Of a stretch of DNA of 64,000 nucleotides, positions 32,180 through 40,824 are shown piece by piece. The position numbers were made by a program, and so were the translations under genes. The stretch covers positions 28,179 to 92,178 of the forward strand of contig JBBQNN010000006.1 of NCBI GenBank assembly GCA_038329965.1, in the 5' to 3' direction. Under the pieces are notes generated by a model that saw only the letters and a list, made by a program, of their open reading frames with translations, had not been told where the DNA came from and did no database searches. The first letter of the stretch is position 1; each line of letters starts with the position of its first letter. The DNA is from QHCA01 sp003244095 (GTDB lineage: Bacteria; Actinomycetota; Actinomycetes; Mycobacteriales; QHCA01).

Positions 32180-33061
32180 ATGACGACACAGACGACAGCG
32201 ACTACCAACAACAGCGCTCAGACGTGGATCATCACCGGTGCGTCGAAGGGCTTCGGTCGGGCACTCGCCGAGGCCGCACTCGCTGTCGGCGACCAGGTCG
32301 TGGTGGCAGTGCGGAATCCAGCGAGCGTGGCCGACCTGGCAGATGCACACCCGGACCGGTGTGCGGTGGCGCGGTACGACGCACGGGACACCGCTGGCGC
32401 CGAGAACCTGGTGCGCAAGGCCGTGGATGGCTTCGGCCGGGTCGACGTGTTGGTGAACAATGCCGGCCGTGCGCTGATCGGCGCCGCCGAGGAGACCAGC
32501 GACGAACAGCTGCGGGAGCTGATGGATCTGCATCTGTTCGGCCCCGCCGCGCTCGTGCGGGCCGCGTTGCCGCTGATGCGGTCGCAGGGTGGCGGGACGA
32601 TCGTGCAGATGAGCAGCCAGGGCGGGCGCCTGTCGTTCCCGGGCGTGTCGACCTACTCGGCGTCGAAGTTCGCCCTGGAGGGGTGGTCCGAAGCGCTGGC
32701 CGGCGAGGTCGCGCCGTTCGGTATCCGGGTGATACTCGTGGAGCCGAGCCGGTTCCGCACCGCGTTCAACGCCGCCGACGTCCTTGAGTTCACCGAAGCC
32801 GCTGACACTTACCGTGACACGCTGGCTGCCGTCCGTGCCGATATGGCCGGCGCCGACGGCGTTCAGGAGGGCGACCCGGCCAAGGCTGCCGACATTATCG
32901 TCGGGCTCGCGCACGCTGAGCAGGTGCCGCTGCGACTCCCGCTCGGGGCCGAAGCCGTCGACCGCCTGTCCGCCGCCTACCGGCAAGGCCTAGCCGGCGT
33001 GCAGGCGTGGGCCGAGGTCGCCCGCAGCGCCGACTTCGCCGCGTCGGCCCGTCCGATTTAG
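32180..33061 (+). CDS. Short-chain dehydrogenase/reductase (classical SDR)
   Basis: 293 residues from the ATG at 32180. The Rossmann glycine motif is WIITGASKGFGRALAE and NNAG lies at about residue 91. The active site is Ser (VQMSSQGG) with YSASK (Tyr, Lys). The segment VEPSRFRTAF and the long C-terminus fit SDRs that act on bulky or unknown carbonyls with NADP. It is followed after 8 bases by a MerR-family regulator, so the two form an operon. This SDR-MerR pairing suggests inducible detoxification. Confidence 0.9.
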   Translation: MTTQTTATTNNSAQTWIITGASKGFGRALAEAALAVGDQVVVAVRNPASVADLADAHPDRCAVARYDARDTAGAENLVRKAVDGFGRVDVLVNNAGRALIGAAEETSDEQLRELMDLHLFGPAALVRAALPLMRSQGGGTIVQMSSQGGRLSFPGVSTYSASKFALEGWSEALAGEVAPFGIRVILVEPSRFRTAFNAADVLEFTEAADTYRDTLAAVRADMAGADGVQEGDPAKAADIIVGLAHAEQVPLRLPLGAEAVDRLSAAYRQGLAGVQAWAEVARSADFAASARPI

Positions 33062-33069
33062 GATCAGGT

Positions 33070-33543
33070 ATGGCCACCGACGAGCTGATGACCAGGGCAC
33101 TCGCGGCGCTCAGCGAGGCTGACGGGCCGCTGTCGGTAGAGGTGATCCACCGCCTCGCCGACACCAGCGAGGTCACCGAACCGATGACAATCACCGAGGT
33201 CGCCGACCTGCTCGACATCTCGGCGCACACGCTGCGCTACTACGAACGCGCCGGCCTCGTGCAGGTCGACCGCGACGCCAGCGGCCACCGCAGCTACGAC
33301 CCCGAAGCCGTGCGCCGGCTGGTATTCCTGACCCGGATGCGGCTGTCCGGGATGGCGATGCGCGACCTGCAGCACTACGTGGACCTCGTCGACGCGGGCG
33401 AGCAGACCGTGCCCGAACGCCTGGACATGCTGCTGGAGCACCGCGACACCATCCGCCGCCAGATCCGCGAACTGACCCTGTCCCTCGCCGCCACCGAATA
33501 CAAGATCGCCACCTACGGCGGGCACACCGGAGAAACCCGATGA
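33070..33543 (+). CDS. MerR-family transcriptional regulator
   Basis: 157 residues. The MerR HTH is at about 40-75 (MTITEVADLLDISAHTLRYYERAGLVQVDRD), preceded by a 38-residue extension. A dimerisation helix follows (ERLDMLLEHRDTIRRQIRELTLSL). The family twists promoters with long 19-20-base spacers. It has no Cys in the effector end, so it senses an organic ligand rather than a metal. ATG at 33070, 8 bases after the SDR stop; it likely controls that operon. Confidence 0.92.
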   Translation: MATDELMTRALAALSEADGPLSVEVIHRLADTSEVTEPMTITEVADLLDISAHTLRYYERAGLVQVDRDASGHRSYDPEAVRRLVFLTRMRLSGMAMRDLQHYVDLVDAGEQTVPERLDMLLEHRDTIRRQIRELTLSLAATEYKIATYGGHTGETR

Positions 33544-33589
33544 CTCAAGTTCGGAGTGGGACGAGGTTGCCGGCGTGAGCGAGGAGATC

Positions 33590-33807
33590 ACCGCACTGCT
33601 GATCGAGGTCAACCGGTCCCGCTCCGCCGCTGCGGGCGCCCGTCGGTGGGTGACGGTCGGCGAACGACGAGGCCGGCGGCTTCCAGCTTGCGGACGCTGC
33701 CGGTGACGGCGGGCGGTTCACAGCCGCTGGAGACGGCCAACTGGCTCGCGGGTGGCAGACGTCGCTGGCGTGGGCGTGTCTGCTCTTGCTTTCCGCTTCT
33801 GACATGA
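33590..33807 (-). pseudogene. MarR-family regulator remnant
   Basis: A minus-strand ATG at 33807 opens a frame (MSEAESKSRHAHASDV). The recognisable winged-helix sequence (CEPPAVTGSVRKLEAAGLVV, then RRPSPTDGR) lies one frame away and soon stops. PAVTGxVRKLEAAGLVxRRPSPTDGR is typical of MarR proteins. Only the recognition helix and wing remain. Confidence 0.6.
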
Positions 33808-33879
33808 TCGCGCCTCGTCGGTACGGGTGGGACACAGCCCGGCCTACACAGTGCGAGACGTGATCGTGGGAGGCGTTCG

Positions 33880-34635
33880 ATGAACCTGGCCGAGGCCATC
33901 GCTGGTAATCCTGGGGCCGTTTCTCTGCCGGGTCTGGACCAGGCCTGGCGCTGGCCTGGGATCATTCCTCGGTTCCAGAACGCGGCCACGGTCTCCACCG
34001 ACGGTGAACGCATTCTCCAGACGTACACGCTTGACTCCTACGACGAACACGTCGTGCGAGACGTGCTGGCGCACGCCCGAGAATGCACCGGAGAGCTGTC
34101 GGCGGACGGACCCCCGTTGCGGATCCTTCCTGAGTTCACGACGCCGGGCCGCTACTTCAGCCTTGTTGTCCTCGTGTCACCCGCAGTGCATCGGACATAC
34201 AAGGCTGAGTGCCCGGAACTGCATCCGGTCACGTTCCTGGCTTTCCCGGCCTACACCGCCGAATACTCCGGAGCGGAAACGCTCGTTGAGGCGGAGTTAC
34301 GCACGTTAAACCCCCACGGCATTCTGCTATGCGACCTCAACCGTGCACCGAATAGATATGTGAAACTGCGCTACCAGAATCTCACCACCAAGGGCCGGAC
34401 CAGGGGTGACACGCGCGGCTTCAGCGACCCGCTGACCCTCGCGCGCGAGCTCGAACGGCTGGAGAACTCGCCGGGGAGCTTCATCGAGTTCGAGAACTAC
34501 CTGGGTCAGGTCTGGCGGGCCGAATGGGACGGTCAGTGGGTGCTGACCGGCACCACCGACCGCCGGTTCGGCACCGCCGAGGACGTGCTCCTCTTCGCCG
34601 AGGACGCACTTGCCGGTCGTGCCCTACCACACTGA
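33880..34635 (+). CDS. Hypothetical protein with decayed partial duplicate downstream
   Basis: 251 residues; ATG at 33880 with GGGAGG 8 bases upstream. No family is recognised. The middle reads FPAYTAEYSGAETLVEAEL and GILLCDLNRAPNRYVKLRYQ. The end has IEFENYLGQVWRAEWDGQWV, which looks like a cytoplasmic alpha/beta protein. The last codons (RALPH, stop) coincide with the beginning of a degenerate copy of the gene's own middle. The present C-terminus may therefore have been created by the duplication junction. Confidence 0.65.
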   Translation: MNLAEAIAGNPGAVSLPGLDQAWRWPGIIPRFQNAATVSTDGERILQTYTLDSYDEHVVRDVLAHARECTGELSADGPPLRILPEFTTPGRYFSLVVLVSPAVHRTYKAECPELHPVTFLAFPAYTAEYSGAETLVEAELRTLNPHGILLCDLNRAPNRYVKLRYQNLTTKGRTRGDTRGFSDPLTLARELERLENSPGSFIEFENYLGQVWRAEWDGQWVLTGTTDRRFGTAEDVLLFAEDALAGRALPH

Positions 34636-34815
34636 ATACTCGGGACCAGAAACAGGCATCGAGGCGAAGTCACACACGTTGGACCCACGGGCATCTTGCT
34701 CGATGATCTGAAGTGTGAGCCGAAAAAATACGTGAAAGATGCGCTTCAACAACCCGACCACCAAGATCTCGGACCGAGGGCGACACGCGCGGCTTCAGCG
34801 ACCTGGCTCGTATAG
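34624..34815 (+). pseudogene. Degenerate tandem copy of the preceding gene's middle segment
   Basis: The stretch starting CTACCACACTGAATACTCGG aligns with CTACACCGCCGAATACTCCG at 34251 in the intact gene. The match continues for about 190 bases, including GTGAAA, CACCA-CAAG and the identical GGCGACACGCGCGGCTTCAG-like end (34793 versus 34412 region). Small insertions and deletions break the frame. It then diverges. The offset is about 373-380 bases, a direct tandem partial duplication. Confidence 0.75.
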
Positions 34816-34886
34816 GCCCGGCCGCAGAGTTCATCAAGCCCTTCGTCGTCAGGTCGTCCAGGTGGAAAGGGCTAGAACCGTCTCGG

Positions 34887-35381
34887 TCAGGGATGGCTGA
34901 GCGGGCCGCCCGCCCAACCCGACTTGTCATCGATGCGAGCGCGTTGGGCGCGCTGGGGCCTCGATCCCGCGGGCGGCGACTTGCGACGGTCCGCGCCGAC
35001 CTCAGTGGAGAGTTCGTCAAGGAGGCGGTGGAGGTCCCCGATACGGTTTTGCAGGTCGTCCTTCAGACGCCGCGACAGCCGCTGCCAGTCGTCCGGGCCG
35101 GGAGGCTGGCCGGCGGGTAGTTCGGCCAGCGCGTCGCGGATTTCGGCAATGGATAGTCCAACGCGTTGTGACACTCGAATCATGGCAACGCGGCACAGGA
35201 CATCACCGCGGTAGCGGCGCTGGTTGCCTCCGGTGCGGTCACTGGTGATCAAGCCCTGTGCTTCGTAGAAGCGGACAGCTGAGCCGGATATGTGCATGCG
35301 CTGAGCGACCTGGCCGACGGTGAGGCCGGCCGCATGCCAGTCGAACGCGTTGGACTCGGCCGGCCCGCTGGTGCGCTCCAC
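34887..35381 (-). CDS. MerR-family (SoxR-like) transcriptional regulator
   Basis: 164 residues from the GTG at 35381. The HTH is LTVGQVAQRMHISGSAVRFYEAQGLITSDRT, then QRRYRGDVLCRVAMIRVSQRVGLSIAEI, which is SoxR-subfamily-like. The C-terminal helix DLQNRIGDLHRLLDEL is present. However, the CxxCxCxxxxxC cluster that binds [2Fe-2S] in true SoxR is absent, and the last 40 residues are Arg/Ala-rich. It is divergent from the NAD(P)-binding oxidoreductase. A perfect dyad inside that gene's promoter is its probable operator. Confidence 0.9.
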   Translation of the reverse strand: MERTSGPAESNAFDWHAAGLTVGQVAQRMHISGSAVRFYEAQGLITSDRTGGNQRRYRGDVLCRVAMIRVSQRVGLSIAEIRDALAELPAGQPPGPDDWQRLSRRLKDDLQNRIGDLHRLLDELSTEVGADRRKSPPAGSRPQRAQRARIDDKSGWAGGPLSHP

Positions 35382-35406
35382 GGGTCTTGTCTACGCCTGC
35401 CACGGC

Positions 35407-35436
35407 TTGACTTCAACCTCTGTTGAAGTCTTAACG
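35407..35436 (+). promoter_or_regulatory. MerR-type promoter with perfect 9-bp dyad operator
   Basis: TTGACT (35407-35412) is followed at an 18-19-base spacing by TTAACG or TAACGT. The inverted repeat GACTTCAAC-N4-GTTGAAGTC (35409-35430) fills the spacer. An overlong spacer occupied by a dyad is the hallmark of MerR-activated promoters. The site lies 26 bases from the MerR gene start and 78 bases before the oxidoreductase start. Confidence 0.8.
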
Positions 35437-35513
35437 TCGGTGTCTCAACCGGCGGACGCACGCTGGCCTCACGGCGGGACGACCCGCTGCGACCAGGGAA
35501 GCAGGAATTCTTC

Positions 35514-36374
35514 ATGACAACGAACAGCACGATTCTGGTCACCGGAGCAACCGGCCGGGTCGGCGGCCAGGTGATCAGCCAACTCACGGGAACGGGCGCT
35601 GCCGTCCGTGCGCTCACCCGCAATCCCGATACCACCGCGCTGCCAGGCGGCGTCGAGGTCGTCGGCGGCGACCTGTCCGACGCGGACACCCTGGACGCCG
35701 CCCTCGAAGGCGTCGATGCAGTGTTCCTGGTCTTCCCCACCCTTCAAGCCGACGGGGCCGCGCCCACGGTCGTCGCCAAAATCGCGGAACACGTTGGCCG
35801 TATCGGCTACCTGTCGGCGGCAGGCGTGGCAGACAATCCCGACAAGCACGTCGGCGGGATCATCGGGTCCCACGCCCGCGTCGAACGCCTGATCGAACAG
35901 TCCGGTATGGAGTGGACTTTCCTGCGCCCCAGCGGGTTCGCGGCGAACACCCTGATGTGGGCCGACCAGATTCGTGCCGGGAGTGTGGTGCGCTGGTTTT
36001 ACGGGGCGGCCACGCGGACCCTGATCCACGAGCACGACATCGGCGCCGTGGCGGTCCGCACGCTCACCGAGCACGGCCACGGCGGGCAGAGGTACCACCT
36101 GACCGGGCCCAGCCAGCTCACCCAGGTCGAACAAGCTCACGCGATCGGCGAGGCGATCGGCCACCCCGTGCGCTTTGAGGAACTCGCACCCGAGATCGCG
36201 CGTACGGAACTGTTCGCCGGCATGCCCGCCACGGTCGTGGACTCCATCCTCAACGGCCACGCCGAGATGGTGAGGCACCCCGAACCGGTCACCTCAACGG
36301 TGGCGGACCTCACCGGAACCAGGGCGCGGACCTTTGCGCAATGGGCCATCGACCACGCCAACGACTTCCGTTGA
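35514..36374 (+). CDS. NmrA-like NAD(P)H-binding oxidoreductase
   Basis: 286 residues. The N-terminal dinucleotide motif is ILVTGATGRVGGQVISQL. Next come RALTRNP (NADP-binding Arg), GDLSDADTLDAALEGVDAVFLVFP and WTFLRPSGFAANTLMW. The atypical SDR lacks YxxxK, as in NmrA/azoreductase-type proteins that act as quinone or azo reductases or as redox sensors. It is divergent from a SoxR-like MerR gene with a matching operator dyad, so expression is probably induced by redox-active compounds. Confidence 0.9.
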   Translation: MTTNSTILVTGATGRVGGQVISQLTGTGAAVRALTRNPDTTALPGGVEVVGGDLSDADTLDAALEGVDAVFLVFPTLQADGAAPTVVAKIAEHVGRIGYLSAAGVADNPDKHVGGIIGSHARVERLIEQSGMEWTFLRPSGFAANTLMWADQIRAGSVVRWFYGAATRTLIHEHDIGAVAVRTLTEHGHGGQRYHLTGPSQLTQVEQAHAIGEAIGHPVRFEELAPEIARTELFAGMPATVVDSILNGHAEMVRHPEPVTSTVADLTGTRARTFAQWAIDHANDFR

Positions 36375-36392
36375 GCGCAATGAACGGGCCGC

Positions 36393-37030
36393 GCCGCCGA
36401 ACAGGTCGGCCTGGACGGCGTGTGGGCCGGGGACCATCTGACCACGGGATCGCCGATCCTGGATAGCACGGCAGATCGCCTCACTCCACTACCTGTCCGG
36501 TAGCCACCTCCAGCTCGGGATGGGCGTCGGAGCGGTGGGAACGCCCTACGAATGGCAGGCCGCCGGCGTCCCGACCCGCGGCCGCGGCGAACGCACCGAC
36601 GCGATCTTGGCGACCCTGCCGAGGCTGCTGGGCGGTCGACCCACCGCCCCGCCGAACGAGCCCGGCCAGCCCGTCGTCACTCTCGAACCTGCCGTCCCGA
36701 TGCCCCCCCAGTCTGGATCGGAGGCGTCTCGAACGCCGCGCTCCGACGGGCCGTCACCTACGGGCAAGGGTGGCTTGCCGCACTGCTCAGCCCGGACGAA
36801 CTGGCGGACCGCGTCGCTGAGCTCACCGCACTGGCCCAACAGCGGGGAGTTCCAACGCCCCAGACCGGCACCATGGTGTTCGCGACACTGACCACGCAGC
36901 CAGCGCGCAGCCGCTGTCGCCATCGGAGGCAGCCCCGGTCAGGTCGCCGAACGGCTCGCGGAGTACAAAACAGCGGGAGCCGGCACCGTCGTGGTCGTTC
37001 CCTTCGACCTGACAACCTACCGGCACGCGG
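36393..37030 (+). pseudogene. Luciferase-like (F420/FMN) monooxygenase, frameshifted
   Basis: Pieces in successive frames rebuild an LLM-class protein. They are EQVGLDGVWAGDHLTTGSPI (from about 36393, then a stop), LGMGVGAVGTPYEWQAAGVP (36510-36570), VWIGGVSNAALRRAVTYGQG (about 36714) and AIGGSPGQVAERLAEYKTAG (about 36920). At least three frame changes and a stop occur in about 640 bases, and the N-terminal 30 residues are missing. It is not functional as read. Confidence 0.75.
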
Positions 37031-37215
37031 GACGGCACCTCCCCGAGTGCGGGGTCTACCTGCTCAACAAGCGGCCGGAGCCCACGCCGTGGGAGCCCGG
37101 TGGGGTCCGCTGGCCGGACTTCCGCTTGCCCATGGACCGCGGCAAGTCCGAAGGCGCCCTGCGCGAGGCTTGGCGCCGCCCCGTGAATGAGCGGGTGGAG
37201 ATCGCCTACGTGCGC
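37031..37215 (+). pseudogene. Protein-tyrosine phosphatase-like fragment
   Basis: ECGVYLLNKRPEPTPWEPGG and VRWPDFRLPMDRGKSEGALR, ending in ERVEIA, match the start of small actinobacterial dual-specificity phosphatase-like proteins. In those proteins ERVEIACGGGxGRTG follows. Here the catalytic Cys-loop is replaced by YVRDQLSPTG and unrelated sequence. The fragment is fused directly behind the broken monooxygenase. Confidence 0.5.
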
Positions 37216-37384
37216 GACCAACTTTCACCCACGGGCCGTCAAGACGCCTTCACGGCACCGCTACGTCACCCGCTTCGCCACGTCGGAGGCGACGTGCCGG
37301 AAGCCGATGGTCAAGCGGTACAGAGATCAGCGGTACAGATTGGTCTCGCTCGCTCCTGGGCCCAGGCATGGGCCGTTCGTTCGC

Positions 37385-37963
37385 TCAGCCGATGCCGGTG
37401 GGTACCGCGACCCGGTAATGGCTGCTTGTCATGCCGGTGTCGTTGAACGTCGTGGCGAGGTGGATCAGATGGACGTCGGTGTCGAGGGGTCCGAACAGCG
37501 GGATACCGCGTCCCAGGAGAACCGGCGCGCGGGTGAGGACGATGTCGTCGATCAGGCCGCGGCGGAGCCAGTCCTGAATGACCTTGCCGCCGTCGACGTA
37601 GACCGCTGTCGAGCCTCGCTCAGCGAGCAGCGTCAGCGCTTCCTCGGTGGATGTCGCCACGGTGACTCGCGAGTCGTCGGTCGCCAGCGTGCGGCTGAGG
37701 ACGATGACTTGCTGCTGCGGGTAGGGCCAGAAGCCGAAGGTCAGGACCTTCTCGTACGTCCCGCGACCCATGACAAGATGATCAACGCTGGCGAGGTGCT
37801 CCTCGTACCCCGGGATCACCGGCTGACCCGCGTGAGGCTTCGCGTGTCCGGCGTTCGGTGGCGGATCGGTAAGCCAGGCGATGTCCCCGTCGACTCGGGC
37901 GATGTAGCCGTCCAGACTCGTTGCGATGAAAACCTTGCCCTGCCAGCTTCGATGAGCACTCAT
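37385..37963 (-). CDS. Dihydrofolate reductase-like (RibD C-terminal family) protein
   Basis: 192 residues. GKVFIATSLDGYIARVDGDI is the nucleotide/substrate start of the RibD_C/DHFR-like family. VMGRGTYEKVLTFGFWPYP and AVYVDGGKVIQDWLRRGLID complete the NADPH site. ATG at 37963 with an AGGG site. Members are NADPH-dependent reductases of unknown substrate in actinomycetes. It stands alone between a broken region and an Lrp-family gene. All family motifs are intact, so it is probably functional. Confidence 0.9.
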   Translation of the reverse strand: MSAHRSWQGKVFIATSLDGYIARVDGDIAWLTDPPPNAGHAKPHAGQPVIPGYEEHLASVDHLVMGRGTYEKVLTFGFWPYPQQQVIVLSRTLATDDSRVTVATSTEEALTLLAERGSTAVYVDGGKVIQDWLRRGLIDDIVLTRAPVLLGRGIPLFGPLDTDVHLIHLATTFNDTGMTSSHYRVAVPTGIG

Positions 37964-38126
37964 TCGCCCTGCCTACCAGCAGGCGCCGACATGAGACGAG
38001 CCGGCGTCGGCCTCGAAGCCGGTCTCGCCGACGAGCCCGCTGTACATCCGACCTGGTCGGGCTGCAAGATCACGTCGACTTCCCTGGCGCGCTCGGACCA
38101 TCGACGGTTCTGTGCTGCCCGCCAGG

Positions 38127-38633
38127 TCAGGGGGACAGCTGCCAGCCTTTGGAGTCGGTGACCGCCCGCTGTTCGGGCGGTGGTTGGACGGGCCTGCCGT
38201 GGTATTGGGTGGATAGGACGATGTGGGTGCGCATCTCTCCGTGTCGGCCGAGCCGTTCCACGAGGCCTTCGAGGTGCGCGAGTGAGGCCGCCCTGGCTTT
38301 GAGCATGGTGCAGGATTCGCCGGAGAGTTTATGGATCTCGATGAGTTCCGGGTAGTCCTCGGATGTGGTGGTGCGTAGCAGGCAGTCCGCCGGGCGGCAG
38401 CGCAGCTGAATGAAGGCGAGCAGGGGCTGCCCGGCCTGAGCGGCGTTGACCTCGGCGCCGTAGCCGGTGATCACCGCGTTGCGTTCGAGGCGTCGGACGC
38501 GTTCTGCCACGGCGGGTGGGGACAGGTGCACCCGGCGGGCGAGTTCCTTGTAGGAGAGCCGACCGTCGGCTTGCAGTTCGGCCAGGATGCGCCAGTCGGT
38601 GTCGTCGAGTTCGATCGACCGCAAAGTGCTCAT
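38127..38633 (-). CDS. Lrp/AsnC-family transcriptional regulator
   Basis: 168 residues. The N-terminal HTH (LDDTDWRILAELQADGRLSY, then KELARRVHLSPPAVAERVRRLE) is followed by the RAM/effector domain (AFIQLRCRPADC, EIHKLSGESCTMLKARAAS). Such regulators bind amino acids or related small molecules as octamers. It is divergent from the HbpS-like/FAD oxidase/SDR operon across 329 bases and is its likely regulator. Confidence 0.93.
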   Translation of the reverse strand: MSTLRSIELDDTDWRILAELQADGRLSYKELARRVHLSPPAVAERVRRLERNAVITGYGAEVNAAQAGQPLLAFIQLRCRPADCLLRTTTSEDYPELIEIHKLSGESCTMLKARAASLAHLEGLVERLGRHGEMRTHIVLSTQYHGRPVQPPPEQRAVTDSKGWQLSP

Positions 38634-38962
38634 GGTGTTTCCCGTATCGTCTGGAAGGTGAATTGGCGCTTATGCCGTTCCTTTGCCCTTCCCTGGGCTG
38701 CACGAGTTTCCTAGCGTAGATGCCATGTGGTCGCGCGGCCAGAACCCGTCCGTGCATCGTGCTCGGCGGCTTGAGCCCAGCAACCGGCTGGGCCCCCGGG
38801 GACGGTTCCTGGCGCGACGGGTCGCCGTCGCGGACCGGGGTACGGGTCAGCCTCGGCCGACCGCTCGTGCTGGGTGTGCTGCCCCGCAGCGATGCCGATC
38901 GTTCCCGCGCCGTGGGGCGACCGCACAACTGACGAGCCGCAGACAGGAAGGAGAGTCGAACC
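38634..38962. other. Divergent spacer without a gene
   Basis: 329 bases between the Lrp-family gene and the HbpS-like gene. Short open frames are of mixed, Arg-rich composition and have no ribosome sites. GAAGGAGA at 38949-38956 is the ribosome site of the next gene. The spacer probably holds the regulator's binding sites; no clear dyad could be chosen. Confidence 0.5.
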
Positions 38963-39430
38963 ATGCCCGAACTCTCGGTGAAACCCAGCCTCAATGCGCA
39001 TGTGGTCGATGAGGTCATGGCTGCTGCCCGTCAACGGGCGGCGATGCTGGGTGCCACCTTCACGATCGCGATCGTGGACGACAGCGCTACCCCGAGAGCG
39101 CTGTTCAGGATGGACTCGGCCGACCTGCTCACGGTCGGGCTCGCCTTGGGCAAGGCCCGTCTGGTGGCGTCCAACGGCATGCCATCGAAGATGTGGCGAG
39201 GCCTCGTCGCCGACGACGCCTACCTGGGCTTGACGGTGCCGATCGCGCTCGACCGGGTCCTGGGCGGGGCGGTGCTCTTCGCCGGCGGCTATCCGTTTCA
39301 GGTGGACGGAACAGTCGTCGGCGCGATTGGCGTCAGCGGCGGCAGCGAAGCCCAGGACGACGAGGTGGCCCGAGCCGGGCTCGCGGCCCTCACGCAGGCG
39401 AAGCAATTCACCGGCGATGACGCGCCGTGA
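38963..39430 (+). CDS. GlcG/HbpS-family protein
   Basis: 155 residues; ATG at 38963 with AAGGAGA 8 bases upstream. HVVDEVMAAARQRAAMLGAT, TIAIVDDSATPRALFRMDSA and GGYPFQVDGTVVGAIGVSGG are the family blocks. HbpS members bind heme or cobalamin-like ligands and GlcG members lie in glycolate loci; there is no export signal here. The last codons overlap the FAD oxidase start (GTGA), the first of two identical couplings in a three-gene operon. Confidence 0.9.
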   Translation: MPELSVKPSLNAHVVDEVMAAARQRAAMLGATFTIAIVDDSATPRALFRMDSADLLTVGLALGKARLVASNGMPSKMWRGLVADDAYLGLTVPIALDRVLGGAVLFAGGYPFQVDGTVVGAIGVSGGSEAQDDEVARAGLAALTQAKQFTGDDAP

Positions 39431-40824
39431 CGGAGCACGCTGAAGACAAACGTGGTCCGGCGGCGCCGGCGACGGCCGACTGGAAGGCGTTGGCTGCGGA
39501 CCTGGCCGGCGCTGTGGTGCTCCCCGGATCGGACGAGTACGAGTTGGTACGGAAGCCGGCTATCGCGCGCTTCCACGACGCGCGACCCCAGGCAGTGCTG
39601 CGATGTCGATCGGCGGCCGATGTGGTGCAGGCCGTCTCGTTCGCGCGGCGCTTCCGACTCACGATCGCGATCCGCAGCGGCGGCCACGATTTCGCCGGAC
39701 GCTCCTCGACCGGCGATGTCGTCATCGATGTCAGCCTCATGGACAGCGTCTGCCTGTCGGGGAACGTGGCGATCATCGCAGCGGGGGCGACGCTCGCTGA
39801 TGTTTACGCCAGCCTGCACGCGCACGGCCGGACCATTCCGGGTGGGTGCGGCCCGACGGTGGGTATCGCTGGGCTCACGCTCGGCGGTGGCCTCGGTGTC
39901 CTCGGGCGTAGCTACGGGCTGACCTGCGACCGTCTCGTCCAGGCCCAGGTCGTGTTGGCCGACGGCCGCACTGTCGCATGCGACGAGCAGCGCGAGCCCG
40001 AGCTGTTTTGGGCGTTGCGCGGCGCTGGAGCGGGCCAGTTCGGGGTGGTCACCGAGCTCGTCTTCGACACCGTCCCCGCGCCCCGCTGCACCGTGTTCGA
40101 GCTCACCTGGGACTACCGGCACGCGGCGCACGTCCTCGATGCGTGGCAGGCCTGGGCGCCCAAGGCGCCCGACCAGCTGGCCGCAAGCCTGCTCCTCAAC
40201 GCACCGGCCGACCCGAAGCGCCCCCCGCGGGTCACCCTGCTCGGAGCAGCGGTCGCGCTGTCGCCCGAGGCCACCGACGAGCTCCTTCACGTCCTCATCG
40301 CCCGCGCCGCCGCCCGACCCCGGGCATGGTGGCGCGAGGGGATGTCCTGGCTGGACACCAAGCGTTGTCTGGCCGAACGCGCACCAGGCGACGACGAAGG
40401 CCGTCTGTTCAGCAAGTCCGAGTTCTTCCAGCGACTGCTCCCCACAAAGGTGATCGCCGACGTGGTCGACCAGCTCGCCGCGACCCGCAGCCCCGGCGAG
40501 GCCCGCGAGCTCGACTTCTCGCCGTGGGGCGGCGCCTACAATCGCGCCCCCGTCGACGCCACAGCGTTCCCGCACCGCGGCGAGCGGTTTTTGCTCAAGT
40601 ACGCCGCCACGGTGAAACTCGACGCCTCCGGCGCTGGCAGGGTGGCCCCGGGCGAATGGCTCGCGCGGTCGTGGCAGTCCGTTCGGCCCTGGGGCACCGG
40701 CCGGGTCTACCCCAACTTCCCCGACCCGGATCTCGACGATCCCGGGCGGGCGTACTTCGGTGCGAACTTCGAGCGCGTGAGCCAGGCCAAGGCTACCTAC
40801 GACCCGGACGGCGTCTTCGCGTGA
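39427..40824 (+). CDS. Berberine-bridge-type FAD-linked oxidase
   Basis: 465 residues of the PCMH-fold FAD family. Segments are RFHDARPQAVLRCRSAADVV, RSGGHDFAGRSSTGDVVIDV (His for 8-alpha-FAD linkage), GGCGPTVGIAGLTLGGGLGV (a Cys at the position that gives bicovalent FAD in this family) and FELTWDYRHAAHVLDAWQAW. The C-terminal BBE segment is YFGANFERVSQAKATYDPDG. Such enzymes oxidise alcohols, sugars or secondary metabolites with oxygen. GTG start at 39427 and GTGA overlaps on both sides show strict coupling with its neighbours. The substrate is unknown. Confidence 0.93.
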   Translation: MTEHAEDKRGPAAPATADWKALAADLAGAVVLPGSDEYELVRKPAIARFHDARPQAVLRCRSAADVVQAVSFARRFRLTIAIRSGGHDFAGRSSTGDVVIDVSLMDSVCLSGNVAIIAAGATLADVYASLHAHGRTIPGGCGPTVGIAGLTLGGGLGVLGRSYGLTCDRLVQAQVVLADGRTVACDEQREPELFWALRGAGAGQFGVVTELVFDTVPAPRCTVFELTWDYRHAAHVLDAWQAWAPKAPDQLAASLLLNAPADPKRPPRVTLLGAAVALSPEATDELLHVLIARAAARPRAWWREGMSWLDTKRCLAERAPGDDEGRLFSKSEFFQRLLPTKVIADVVDQLAATRSPGEARELDFSPWGGAYNRAPVDATAFPHRGERFLLKYAATVKLDASGAGRVAPGEWLARSWQSVRPWGTGRVYPNFPDPDLDDPGRAYFGANFERVSQAKATYDPDGVFA

